DNA from: SKVR01 sp046291875
GTDB lineage: Bacteria > Bacteroidota > Bacteroidia > Bacteroidales > UBA7960
Reading direction: 5' to 3'
DNA length: 64,000 nt
Assembly: GCA_046291875.1 (NCBI GenBank)
Contig: JBKBSF010000006.1
Span: forward strand, 62,001-126,000
Positions 1 to 7,664 of this stretch are shown in pieces (the first letter of the stretch is position 1; the number at the start of each line of letters is the position of its first letter). The notes beneath the pieces are model-generated. The model made no database searches. It had not been told where the DNA came from and saw only the letters and a program-made list of their open reading frames with translations. A program made the position numbers and the translations under genes.

Positions 1-357
1 GACTTCCTGGCAGCCCGCAAATACATTCAACAGATTGTGCGCAATGTACTTGCCCATGGTTTGCCCAAGGGCAATTGCCTCAACGTAAATATTCCTGCTG
101 TAAAAGAGCATGAAATAAAGGGAGTGCGTGTATGCCGCCAGGCCGATGCCAACTGGGTAGAAGAATTTGACCACCGCACCGACCCCCACGGAAGAGATTA
201 CTACTGGCTTACCGGCAAGTTTCAGCTGCACGAAGATGTGGATGAAACCGACGAGTGGGCCCTGGCGCACAAGTACATTTCGGTGGTTCCTATTCAATAT
301 GATTTTACAGCACATCAACTGATATCCCAACTCAAAACCTGGAACTTCGATGCTTAA
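1..357 (+). CDS. surE: 5'-nucleotidase SurE, C-terminal part (gene truncated by window start)
   Basis: The reading frame is open from base 1, so the N-terminus, with the metal-binding Asp pair of the family, lies outside the window. The visible 118 residues hold the SurE C-terminal signature GLPKGNCLNVNIP, followed by a region that ends in AxxxxYISVVPIQYD, which matches the end of SurE proteins. SurE is a metal-dependent nucleoside monophosphate phosphatase of the cytoplasm, implicated in nucleotide salvage and stationary-phase survival. The stop overlaps the start of the next gene by 8 bases, which suggests translational coupling with the small membrane protein. Only the 3' portion is present because of the window edge; it is not a damaged gene. 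Confidence 0.93.
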   Translation, partial: DFLAARKYIQQIVRNVLAHGLPKGNCLNVNIPAVKEHEIKGVRVCRQADANWVEEFDHRTDPHGRDYYWLTGKFQLHEDVDETDEWALAHKYISVVPIQYDFTAHQLISQLKTWNFDA

Positions 358-637
358 AAAAGACAACTGGGCCCTGGGTATCATCATGGGTCTGCTTTCA
401 CCACTTATCATTTACCTTCTGTTGCTCCAGGCAATGAAATTCTGGGGCACCATAGATGCCTCTGCGGGTGTTTATATCATGAAACAATCCACCATGCAGC
501 TTGTGGGTATCTTCAGCAACATGTTTACCTTCCGGTATTACATGATCAACCTCAAATTTGACAAAACCGGCCGTGGAATTCTTCTGGCCACCTTCCTTTA
601 CGCAGGATTGTTTTTCTGGCAAAATCTCAATTTCTGA
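350..637 (+). CDS. small membrane protein encoded next to surE
   Basis: A 95-residue protein of unknown function. Hydrophobic segments lie at about residues 8-28, 42-62 and 75-92, so it is probably an inner-membrane protein with three helices. Its ATG overlaps the end of surE by 8 bases, so the two are co-transcribed and probably translationally coupled. No catalytic motif is seen. In related genomes short membrane proteins often sit between surE and lipid A genes such as lpxB (recalled, not checked); here an intrinsic terminator follows instead. Reading an overlapping antisense frame as the gene would be worse, because the plus frame has a coherent membrane profile and the overlap. Confidence 0.75.
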   Translation: MLKKDNWALGIIMGLLSPLIIYLLLLQAMKFWGTIDASAGVYIMKQSTMQLVGIFSNMFTFRYYMINLKFDKTGRGILLATFLYAGLFFWQNLNF

Positions 638-679
638 TCGCCACAAGAGAATTATTTTCTATTCTGCAACAAAAAACCA

Positions 680-716
680 GCCGGTTGAGCTACCCTTGCG
701 GATCTGCTCAACCGGC
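680..716. terminator. intrinsic terminator between convergent surE operon and lysA
   Basis: A perfect 11-bp inverted repeat, GCCGGTTGAGC at 680-690 and its complement at 706-716, has a 15-base loop. It is flanked by an A-run at 671-676 (a T-tract for the minus strand) and by CATTTGG on the other side. It lies between two converging genes and can end minus-strand lysA transcription; termination on the plus strand is less sure because the T-tract is short. Confidence 0.75.
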
Positions 717-737
717 ATTTGGCATTAAAAAGGAGAT

Positions 738-1928
738 TTAATGGGGAGAAGTAGTATCGGTTGCACCGTTGCAGAAAATGCTTGTAGTTTCTTCACCAGC
801 GCGCAGGAATCCACTCCGTGCCCTGGCTCGCATGTTATAGCGAAGCATCATCGATTCGGCATAGGCCCCGCAGGAGCGTATGGCCAGCAGATGCCCCCTC
901 TGGGTTTGAGGCAATTGCAGATCCCTTGCAAATACATCGCTGGACTCGCATACGGGCCCTACCACATCATAGGGTTGCGTAGCCCCTGATGCCGACAGAT
1001 TATCGATTCGATGTACGGCCTGGTACAAAGAAGGGCGCATGAGCTCGGTCATACCGGCATCGAGCACCACAAAATTGCGATTCACCCCTTTTTTGGTATA
1101 CAATACGCGGGTGATGAGTGTACCACACTGGGCAACCAGGCTACGGCCCAGCTCAAAATGTACCTGGATATGACCCGGTAGAGAAAGATGCCTGTGTATA
1201 TTGGTGAAAAACGCCTGGAAATCGGGAATGCTGTTTTGTTGCGGATCCTGGTAATCAACGCCTAATCCCCCACCCAGGTTTACCAGGCACGGGCCATAGG
1301 TTTCAATCTGAAAGGTATCCCAGATATGATTCACCTTACGGCAGAGCTCTGCAAAGGGCTCCAGGGAAGTGATCTGCGAACCGATATGAAAATGCAAACC
1401 CATAAAACGGATCCAGGGCGATTGTCTGCAATAATCAAGGGCTTGCTGCAACTGAGACAGGTGAATGCCGAACTTGTTTTCCTCCAGCCCTGTTGTGATG
1501 TAATGATGGGTATGGGCTTTTACGCCGGGGTTTACCCTCAGGGCCACCGGAGCCACCCGCTGATGAGCCCGGGCAATTTCCTCAATAACCTCTAGCTCTT
1601 CATTGGACTCGCAGTTGAAACAAAAGATATCGCTCAGCAGGGCCTGCTCAATCTCCTCATCAGATTTCCCCACCCCGGCATACACCACTTTCTGAGCCGG
1701 AAATCCTCTGTGCAGAGCCTCCAGCACCTCATTACCACTTACACAATCGGCACCCAGGCCCTTCTGGCTTATCAACCGGGTAATAACAGGATTATTGTTG
1801 GCCTTGATAGCATAATGGATGTGGTATCCGTAGTGCGATGATGCCTGAGCTGCCCTTTCAAGGGTTTGCTCCAGCATATCCAGATCGTATTGATAATAAG
1901 GAGTTTTTAGTTTTGTAACTGCAGACAT
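738..1928 (-). CDS. lysA: diaminopimelate decarboxylase
   Basis: A PLP-dependent group IV decarboxylase of 396 residues that converts meso-diaminopimelate to L-lysine, the last step of lysine synthesis, in the cytoplasm. Family motifs are clear: the PLP-lysine region YAIKANNNP, GLHFHIGSQI, the phosphate-binding GGGLGVDY, ELGRSLVAQCG, and the C-terminal CESSDVFARD and SCGAYAESM. The frame stays open further upstream, but the start is placed at the ATG at 1928, because upstream residues are low-complexity and lie inside lysC. It overlaps the 3' end of lysC by 22 bases, so translation of the two lysine-pathway genes is likely coupled. Length fits the family. Confidence 0.95.
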   Translation of the reverse strand: MSAVTKLKTPYYQYDLDMLEQTLERAAQASSHYGYHIHYAIKANNNPVITRLISQKGLGADCVSGNEVLEALHRGFPAQKVVYAGVGKSDEEIEQALLSDIFCFNCESNEELEVIEEIARAHQRVAPVALRVNPGVKAHTHHYITTGLEENKFGIHLSQLQQALDYCRQSPWIRFMGLHFHIGSQITSLEPFAELCRKVNHIWDTFQIETYGPCLVNLGGGLGVDYQDPQQNSIPDFQAFFTNIHRHLSLPGHIQVHFELGRSLVAQCGTLITRVLYTKKGVNRNFVVLDAGMTELMRPSLYQAVHRIDNLSASGATQPYDVVGPVCESSDVFARDLQLPQTQRGHLLAIRSCGAYAESMMLRYNMRARARSGFLRAGEETTSIFCNGATDTTSPH

Positions 1929-3250
1929 GGATTTTTTCTTTCTATGGTTTGAACGTTGTTTACCAGGGGATGAAGGGCCTGAAGGGCCGCTGTTTTGCTT
2001 TGCATGGGTAATACCATGGTTACATTGTTTGAACTGGCTCCCAAAGAAACCATGCACACATCAAAAGGTTTCACCCTTTGCAAAATCTCTGCCACGTTAT
2101 GCATTACATCACCTACCACACAAATAATGGCCTGATCTTTTTCAATGGTAACCCGACCCAGGTTACTAAGTTCTTCTACCAGGGCATCCAGCCGGCTTAC
2201 ATCCTCAATAGTAACCGACACCGACACTTCGGAGGTAGTAACCACATCCACCGGTATTCTGAAATCGTCGAAAACCTCAAAAAGTTTACGCAGAAAACCA
2301 TAAGCATTGAACATGCGACCTGAGGTAATCCTCAGCACCGTGATATGATCTTTGGCAGCAATAGCCTTAACCCCATTGCTGACCAGCTTCGACTGGATAC
2401 GGGTGCCTCGTGCCGTAGGGTCAAGGGTATTCTTCAACAAAATAGGGATGTTGAGTTCGCGGGCAGGCCACACACAGGAGGGGTGCAGTATCTTGGCACC
2501 AAAGTATGCCAACTCGGCAGCTTCGGCAAAGGAAAGCACGCGTATGGGTGAGGTATTGCTAACAAAGCGTGGATCATTGTTATGCAAGCCATCGATATCG
2601 GTCCAGATCTCAATTGCCTGAGCCTGGATGGCAGCCCCGATGAGGGTGGCAGAGTAGTCGCTCCCGCCTCTTTTCAGGTTCGACACCTGCCCCAGATTGT
2701 CTAGGCAAATAAACCCCTGCGTAACATAAACTCCGTGGTTGCTGAAACTGTCCAGCTCCAGCAGTCGCTGTCGTATGTGGGCCACATCGGGCTCATCGTA
2801 AGCATTGAGGTGCATAAAGTCCAGTGCATTGAGCAGAACAACATCCGATCCGGCCTCGCGCAGATAGCGGCTCAACATGTAGGAAGAGACCTGCTCGCCC
2901 AGCGCCAGCACACGACCTGCACCATCGGTAGAATAGGCAGAAGCAAGCAATTCATACAAAGGGGCATGCAGCACTTGTATCACCGAAAAAGCCTCCACTG
3001 CAGTACTTTCGTTCTTATACAACTCCCGGCAATGAAACTCAAAATTTCTTTCGATCTGTTGTAACCTGATGCTGGCATCATGCTGCTGTCCATGCTGCCA
3101 GAGCGTATTCACTTCCACAAGGGCATTGGTAACACCTGCCATGGCTGAGCAAACCACTATGCAATCCTGCTGCTGTTGTACAATCTCTGCCACCGATCTT
3201 AACCTGGCAGCATCGCCCAGGGAGGTGCCTCCGAATTTCAGTATTCTCAT
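1907..3250 (-). CDS. lysC: aspartate kinase (monofunctional, lysine-type)
   Basis: Aspartokinase of 447 residues catalyses ATP-dependent phosphorylation of aspartate, the entry to lysine, threonine and methionine synthesis. The N-terminal kinase motif KFGGTSLGD, the substrate-binding KRGGSDYSA and the FAEAAELAYFGAKILHP motif are present, followed by two ACT-type regulatory repeats in roughly the last 150 residues. There is no fused homoserine dehydrogenase. It is the first gene of a two-gene operon with lysA, and the overlap points to an enzyme dedicated mainly to lysine/diaminopimelate. Feedback inhibition by lysine through the ACT repeats is expected from the family. It is divergent from an ACT-domain protein gene across a 219-base spacer. 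Confidence 0.95.
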   Translation of the reverse strand: MRILKFGGTSLGDAARLRSVAEIVQQQQDCIVVCSAMAGVTNALVEVNTLWQHGQQHDASIRLQQIERNFEFHCRELYKNESTAVEAFSVIQVLHAPLYELLASAYSTDGAGRVLALGEQVSSYMLSRYLREAGSDVVLLNALDFMHLNAYDEPDVAHIRQRLLELDSFSNHGVYVTQGFICLDNLGQVSNLKRGGSDYSATLIGAAIQAQAIEIWTDIDGLHNNDPRFVSNTSPIRVLSFAEAAELAYFGAKILHPSCVWPARELNIPILLKNTLDPTARGTRIQSKLVSNGVKAIAAKDHITVLRITSGRMFNAYGFLRKLFEVFDDFRIPVDVVTTSEVSVSVTIEDVSRLDALVEELSNLGRVTIEKDQAIICVVGDVMHNVAEILQRVKPFDVCMVSLGASSNNVTMVLPMQSKTAALQALHPLVNNVQTIERKNPCLQLQN

Positions 3251-3386
3251 AAAGGGTTTGGGGTATGGGGTTTGGGATTCTTGATTCTTGATTTTTAATT
3301 TTTGATTAAAAGTGGTTTAATCAGAAAAATGTTCATGACCCGGGTCTTTCCGGTGGATTTCTGAGTGGGATTCTCAAAAAACAATG

Positions 3387-3394
3387 CAAAGGTA
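3387..3394 (-). promoter_or_regulatory. -7 box of the lysC-lysA promoter
   Basis: On the minus strand this reads TACCTTTG, a match to the Bacteroidota -7 consensus TAnnTTTG, about 135 bases upstream of the lysC start. No good -33 TTTG was found at 19-20 bases, so the call rests on one element. Confidence 0.45.
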
Positions 3395-3443
3395 AAACGC
3401 GAAAATCATTTTGTGAAATTTTTTTCCACATAAAACTTTTTTG

Positions 3444-3451
3444 TAACTTTG
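3444..3451 (+). promoter_or_regulatory. -7 box upstream of the ACT-domain gene
   Basis: TAACTTTG matches TAnnTTTG and lies 18 bases before the ATG at 3470. It overlaps the alternative TTG start at 3449, which therefore cannot be used by this transcript and supports the ATG at 3470. Confidence 0.55.
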
Positions 3452-3469
3452 CGTTATATTTTTAACACT

Positions 3470-4126
3470 ATGACCATAGCACAAGCCGTAGATCAAATGA
3501 TCTCCAAATTGCCGTTTCTGGAAGAAGCTCTCAACGAGGAGCTTATTAACATTTCATCGCTGGCCCGCAAACTGCAACCCGACATCGAGAAGTTACTGCA
3601 CAAGCCGGTACAGGCAGGCGCCATCGTAATGGCCATCAACCGCCGACCGCCCAAGCTTTCGTTTCGTATTTCCAAAGACATCCGCGAATTTATGCGCAAG
3701 CTTGGCGATGTGATTGTACGTTCTGATCTGCGCGACTTTACCTGGGAAAACTCACCAGGTCTTGTTGGCTGCAACCGTCAGCTGATGGAGGAGATCGGAG
3801 GTGAAAAGGATATCTTTTGCACCATTTCGCAGGGGGTATTTGAAACTACACTGGTGGTAAGCAGCAGCCTTCACCAGCGGATCAATGAGATCTACAGTGG
3901 CGAAACCCTACTGGCACAAAAAACCAATCTCAGCTCCATCACCTTACGTCTGCCTGAGAGTAATACCGAAGTATCAGGCATTTACTACTTTCTTCTCAAA
4001 AACCTTGCTTGGTCGGCCATCAATATTTGTGAGGTGATCTCTACCAGCAACGAGGTAACCTTTGTGGTGGAAGAAAAGGATGTACATAGTGCCTTTTCTA
4101 TTCTTATGGGGATGAAGCATTTGTAG
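3470..4126 (+). CDS. ACT-domain-like regulatory protein of unknown function
   Basis: A soluble protein of 218 residues. The N-terminal third looks alpha-helical and resembles a winged-helix segment (SSLARKLQPDIEKLLHKPV). The C-terminal part, about residues 145-218, has the beta-alpha-beta pattern of an ACT domain (GIYYFLLKNLAWSAINICEV and then EVTFVVEEKD), like the regulatory repeats of aspartokinase. No enzyme motif is present. It is transcribed divergently from lysC, so a role in sensing an amino acid and regulating the lysine pathway is plausible but is inference from position. The start is the ATG that follows the -7 box directly; an upstream TTG lies inside that box. Confidence 0.7.
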   Translation: MTIAQAVDQMISKLPFLEEALNEELINISSLARKLQPDIEKLLHKPVQAGAIVMAINRRPPKLSFRISKDIREFMRKLGDVIVRSDLRDFTWENSPGLVGCNRQLMEEIGGEKDIFCTISQGVFETTLVVSSSLHQRINEIYSGETLLAQKTNLSSITLRLPESNTEVSGIYYFLLKNLAWSAINICEVISTSNEVTFVVEEKDVHSAFSILMGMKHL

Positions 4127-4270
4127 TGCGTCCTCAAATGCCTGGTTTTTTGTATAACCGGTTGCTTGGCTCTCTTAAATGCTCATCCACAAACCTGCCA
4201 TCTGGCTTATGTTTGAACATCGAAAACACTATCTTGTTTTAAGTAAACCGTCACATAAAATCCTCCTGAA
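4127..4270. other. non-coding spacer before a tandem repeat
   Basis: No supported gene. A 74-codon frame across 4179-4403 runs through the repeat described next, has no family resemblance and is rejected. Confidence 0.5.
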
Positions 4271-4494
4271 TGAAACTTGCATGAGCACTGCAGCTCACAA
4301 AAAACAACGAACCGAAGCTCGACGCAGTCAAAATGAACATGCAAGTTCCCCCGCAAAGGCGGGGCAGGCATACGACCAATTATTTAAACATATTATTTTC
4401 TGATGAAACTTTCATGAGCACTGCGGCTCACAAAAAAAGATGAAAATAGACATGCAAGTTCCATTAGACCAATGAATTAACCAAATTATTTTCT
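4271..4494 (+). repeat. two tandem imperfect copies of a palindromic unit upstream of a TonB-dependent receptor
   Basis: Copy A (4271-4403) and copy B (4404-about 4494) share the order TGAAACTTGCATGAGCACTG, a gap, CATGCAAGTTCC, GACCAAT and ATTATTTTCT. Within copy A the outer arms AACTTGCATG (4274-4283) and CATGCAAGTT (4338-4347) are a perfect 10-bp inverted repeat; in copy B the arms differ by one base. GAGC...GCTC forms a smaller inner hairpin. Copy A alone carries an inserted 16-base palindrome, CCCCGCAAAGGCGGGG, at 4348-4363. The receptor ATG at 4496 sits at the junction where a third unit would begin (TAATGAATCT against TGATGAAACT). It could be a small mobile palindromic element or a regulatory array. 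Confidence 0.7.
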
Positions 4495-4495
4495 A

Positions 4496-7051
4496 ATGAA
4501 TCTCCGAAACCTCTTTAACTCAGTCATCTTTCTGTGCATTCTTTTTACTATCCTGCCTGCACATGCACAGCAAACCAGGATTAAAGGCGTAGTAAGTGAT
4601 GCTGAAACACAGGAAAAAGTTCCCTTTGCTACAGTTGCCATATACAAACCGGAGAGCACGGTCCCCCTGGATGGGATTACTACTGATCTGGAGGGATTTT
4701 TCATGATCGCGGGTATGCAACCGGGTCAATACAGAGTTGCGGTATCCTTCATAGGGTATGAAACAAGCGAAGCTGTGATTGAGATCAGGATCGGAGAGCG
4801 CGAAAAAGATCTCGGTATTATATCGCTTCAGCCCATTCAACTTCAATTGCAGGAAGCAGAAGTAAGAGCCATGGCCAGATCTTCGGTAAACAGGCTCGAT
4901 CGCGTCAGTTATCGTGCAGAAGATTTTGAGACCGCACGTGGAGGCACAGCATCTGAATTGCTTGGCAGGCTACCCTCTCTCACCATTTCTCCCGACGGAG
5001 ATATCTCTTTGCGAGGCACCACAGATTTTGTTGTTTACCTCAACGGGCGACCCACACAACTCGAACCCTCCGTTTTGCTGGCACAGATCCCCGCCTCTTC
5101 CATTATTGGGGTTGATATCATAACGGTACCTACTGCCGGATTCGATGCCCAGGGAAAAGGTGGCATTATCAACATTACCACCAAAGCTCAACTGGATGCA
5201 GGTCTGTCCGTTTCTGCCAATGGCACATTGGGTGGTGCACCCTGGGGAAACCGCACCGATAGGATTACCGGATACAGCCTGCGCGACGACAGATACGGAG
5301 GGGCTCTGAATATGATCTATGCAAAAAATGCCTGGATACTGCAGGGTGGATTAAACTACAGCGAGCGGCACGTAAACAGCGATCGTAGAGGAGTTGCCAG
5401 AATTAGGGTTCCGGGTACCGAAACCTATAAACACATGATTGCTTCAGGAATGAAACCCGAGTGGTATGAAAACTTTGCAGCCCACTTTGGATTCGACAAA
5501 AACCTTTCATCCTCCTCGCAAATAGCAGGATCCTACTACTTTGGGAAAAGAACAGAAGGACGAATTGCCAATTATCTTTACAACAATTTCTTTGGAGATA
5601 TAGATCAGAATCCGGCATCAGGAATCCCGCCCCAGGAGGAATTTACCTTCAATCCGAACAAAGGTATCAGAACGGGGAGTTTCAACACCATCAGCCTTGA
5701 CTATTCCCTGAAACCCAGCGACAGACAAGCCCTCAGCCTGGGCTCAGTTTATGAATACTCAATCCTAACGCATGATGTGGATAACCCCAATATAATTTTC
5801 CAACCTGAAAACAATTTGGTGGGCGAGAAGATTCTGCATTACCGGCAGCAAGACCGCACTCCTCTTCATGGCTTCCGGTTCTCAGCCGACTACACCTACC
5901 AACTGGCCAACAACCACATTCTATCATTGGGTTTTCAGCCCCAGCTTGTAAATATCTCGGGAGGTTTCAACTACGACACATTGGGCATCGCAAACAACCA
6001 GTGGGGCACATACAATGCCATGGAAAACGATGTAAAACTGAATCGCTTTGTCTACGCCGGCTATTTTGACTATGCAGGGCAAATAAACAAGCTCAGCTTT
6101 AAGGCTGGAATGCGTATGGAGTATACAGACCAGACACTGGAAATAGAGAATCCGGATTATTTCAGCCTTTTTGAGCGTCCTGCTCAGCGGGAATTCACCA
6201 CCAACCAGCCCGATTGGTTTCCCAGCCTTCATATGGCCTACCCCCTGTCTGACAACCACAGGATCCATCTGGCGGCCAGTCGTCGCATCAGCAGGGCACC
6301 GGTAAAAAACATGGCCCCTTTTCTTTACCGCCGCCATCTGGAAGTGTATGTAGTGGGCGACCCGCAGCTTAGACCCGAATACATCAACACCGCCGAACTC
6401 ACATACACCCGAAACATAGGCGAACAGCAGATCAGCGTTACCGGTTTCTACCGCGATGTTACCGATGCTGTTTTCAGGGTCAATACCGTTTTCAATGAAG
6501 AACTTATCCTTATTCGCACTTTTACCAATGCAGGGCAGACCCGATCGCTGGGGGCCGAACTGAATGCCAATTTTGAATGGGGCAGCCAGGCAAAGTTTTA
6601 TCTTGGGGCATCCCTTTATGATTTCAGGCTTGAAGCAGATATTTTTGGCTATCGAGAAGTTCACCGGTCCACAAGCTGGAACCTGAAAGGAAATACCAAC
6701 CTTCTGCTGACACGTGATTTGCGCTTTGTAGCCGATTTCAATATACGCTCTGCCGAGGTTACCGCCCAGGGCAGCAACAAAATGCGATATATTGCAAATG
6801 CGGCAATGGTATATACCCCCGGGCAATTGGGGGGATGGTCTTTCAACCTGCGCGCCCTCAACATCCTAAACTCCAACACAACAGGCATCAGCACACGTGC
6901 ATACAATAACGAAGGCATCCAGATCTTTTACCAGGACACCGACTTCTACTGGTATGGCCCCATTGCCGAGCTTACCATTTCCTACAGGTTCAACTGGCGC
7001 AACCAAACCGGAATGCGAGAGCGAGGCAGTTTCGGGAGGGATGAATTCTAA
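4496..7051 (+). CDS. TonB-dependent outer-membrane receptor (outer membrane beta-barrel family)
   Basis: An 851-residue outer-membrane protein. Residues 1-24 are a signal peptide ending AHAQQ. Residues 26-110 form a carboxypeptidase-regulatory-like Ig-fold (RIKGVVSDAETQEKVPFATVAI), typical of Bacteroidota receptors. A plug region follows at about 130-235 (ASELLGRLPSLTISPDGDI, NGRPTQLE), then a long beta-barrel with alternating aromatic strands to the C-terminus. It belongs to the single-gene receptor class without a SusD partner; the neighbours give no substrate. Such receptors import siderophores, vitamins, peptides or glycans using ExbBD-TonB energy. The start codon sits directly at the end of the tandem repeat. 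Substrate unknown. Confidence 0.88.
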   Translation: MNLRNLFNSVIFLCILFTILPAHAQQTRIKGVVSDAETQEKVPFATVAIYKPESTVPLDGITTDLEGFFMIAGMQPGQYRVAVSFIGYETSEAVIEIRIGEREKDLGIISLQPIQLQLQEAEVRAMARSSVNRLDRVSYRAEDFETARGGTASELLGRLPSLTISPDGDISLRGTTDFVVYLNGRPTQLEPSVLLAQIPASSIIGVDIITVPTAGFDAQGKGGIINITTKAQLDAGLSVSANGTLGGAPWGNRTDRITGYSLRDDRYGGALNMIYAKNAWILQGGLNYSERHVNSDRRGVARIRVPGTETYKHMIASGMKPEWYENFAAHFGFDKNLSSSSQIAGSYYFGKRTEGRIANYLYNNFFGDIDQNPASGIPPQEEFTFNPNKGIRTGSFNTISLDYSLKPSDRQALSLGSVYEYSILTHDVDNPNIIFQPENNLVGEKILHYRQQDRTPLHGFRFSADYTYQLANNHILSLGFQPQLVNISGGFNYDTLGIANNQWGTYNAMENDVKLNRFVYAGYFDYAGQINKLSFKAGMRMEYTDQTLEIENPDYFSLFERPAQREFTTNQPDWFPSLHMAYPLSDNHRIHLAASRRISRAPVKNMAPFLYRRHLEVYVVGDPQLRPEYINTAELTYTRNIGEQQISVTGFYRDVTDAVFRVNTVFNEELILIRTFTNAGQTRSLGAELNANFEWGSQAKFYLGASLYDFRLEADIFGYREVHRSTSWNLKGNTNLLLTRDLRFVADFNIRSAEVTAQGSNKMRYIANAAMVYTPGQLGGWSFNLRALNILNSNTTGISTRAYNNEGIQIFYQDTDFYWYGPIAELTISYRFNWRNQTGMRERGSFGRDEF

Positions 7052-7664
7052 GGACAATAAACATGCTGCGCATTTACTTTACAATTAATTTCCAGCCTTT
7101 ACCTATTGCCACGCCGGATGTTTTGAGGAGCATTTTCAGGGGGTCAGCATCCGCCGGAATGGAAGTTTATTGCTTCACAATTATCCGCAAATCTGAGGGT
7201 TAAGTAAGGTCTGGAATAACCACCTTTGTAAGGAAAATTTAAATCTCGTCTATTGGACAATACCAGACCGGAGTCTGATCACCGTTCTTCCAAAAGAACA
7301 TTGCGCTGCAACGGTCGGTAGTTTTTCACGAACCGAGGTGCGTGCAGCGCAGGGTAACATTATCGGGTTTCTTTCTACCCACATTTTGCCCCTACGGGGC
7401 AGGGGGTAAATCCGGCCAATGGAGATTACATCAATGGGCTCCCTCACTGCTGCCAGGCTTTGACATAATATCACTGCTGACGCGGCTTAGGAGGTGCCGG
7501 TTCTGATTTTCTACCATAATGTCGCCGCTGATAAGGCTTTTGGGGTAGGCAAGTTGGAAGGTCCACAAACCTCAAACCCCATACCCCAAATCCCATACCT
7601 CCTCCTGGAAGCTTCCGGTTCTTAAAGGAAGCTGGAAGTTCCCAACACACGCAATAAATTTAAA
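7052..7664. other. 613-base intergenic region, possible degraded dispersed repeat
   Basis: No convincing gene is seen. From about 7240 to 7600 the sequence is less AT-rich than usual spacers, holds the hairpin GCCCC-TAC-GGGGC at 7388-7400, and has a 74-codon minus-strand frame with no family match. The 3' part (7571-7600) contains a CAAACCCCATACCCC-type stretch that is nearly the reverse complement of 3254-3278 upstream of lysC, and 7607-7639 holds repeated GGAAGCTTCC/GGAAGCTGGAAG motifs. This looks like remnants of repetitive intergenic elements. Confidence 0.4.

Noticed and set aside
1929..2057. 43-residue N-terminal extension of LysA
   Set aside because: It is inside lysC, has low-complexity sequence and lacks homology; the ATG at 1928 gives the family length.
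4179..4403. 74-codon frame upstream of the TonB-dependent receptor
   Set aside because: It runs through the tandem palindromic repeat and has no coding features.
5924..6826. 300-codon open frame on the minus strand
   Set aside because: It lies wholly inside the TonB-dependent receptor gene, has no family features, and is a shadow frame.
7250..7474. 74-codon minus-strand frame in the 7-kb spacer
   Set aside because: Arginine- and proline-rich without family resemblance; more likely part of a degraded repeat.
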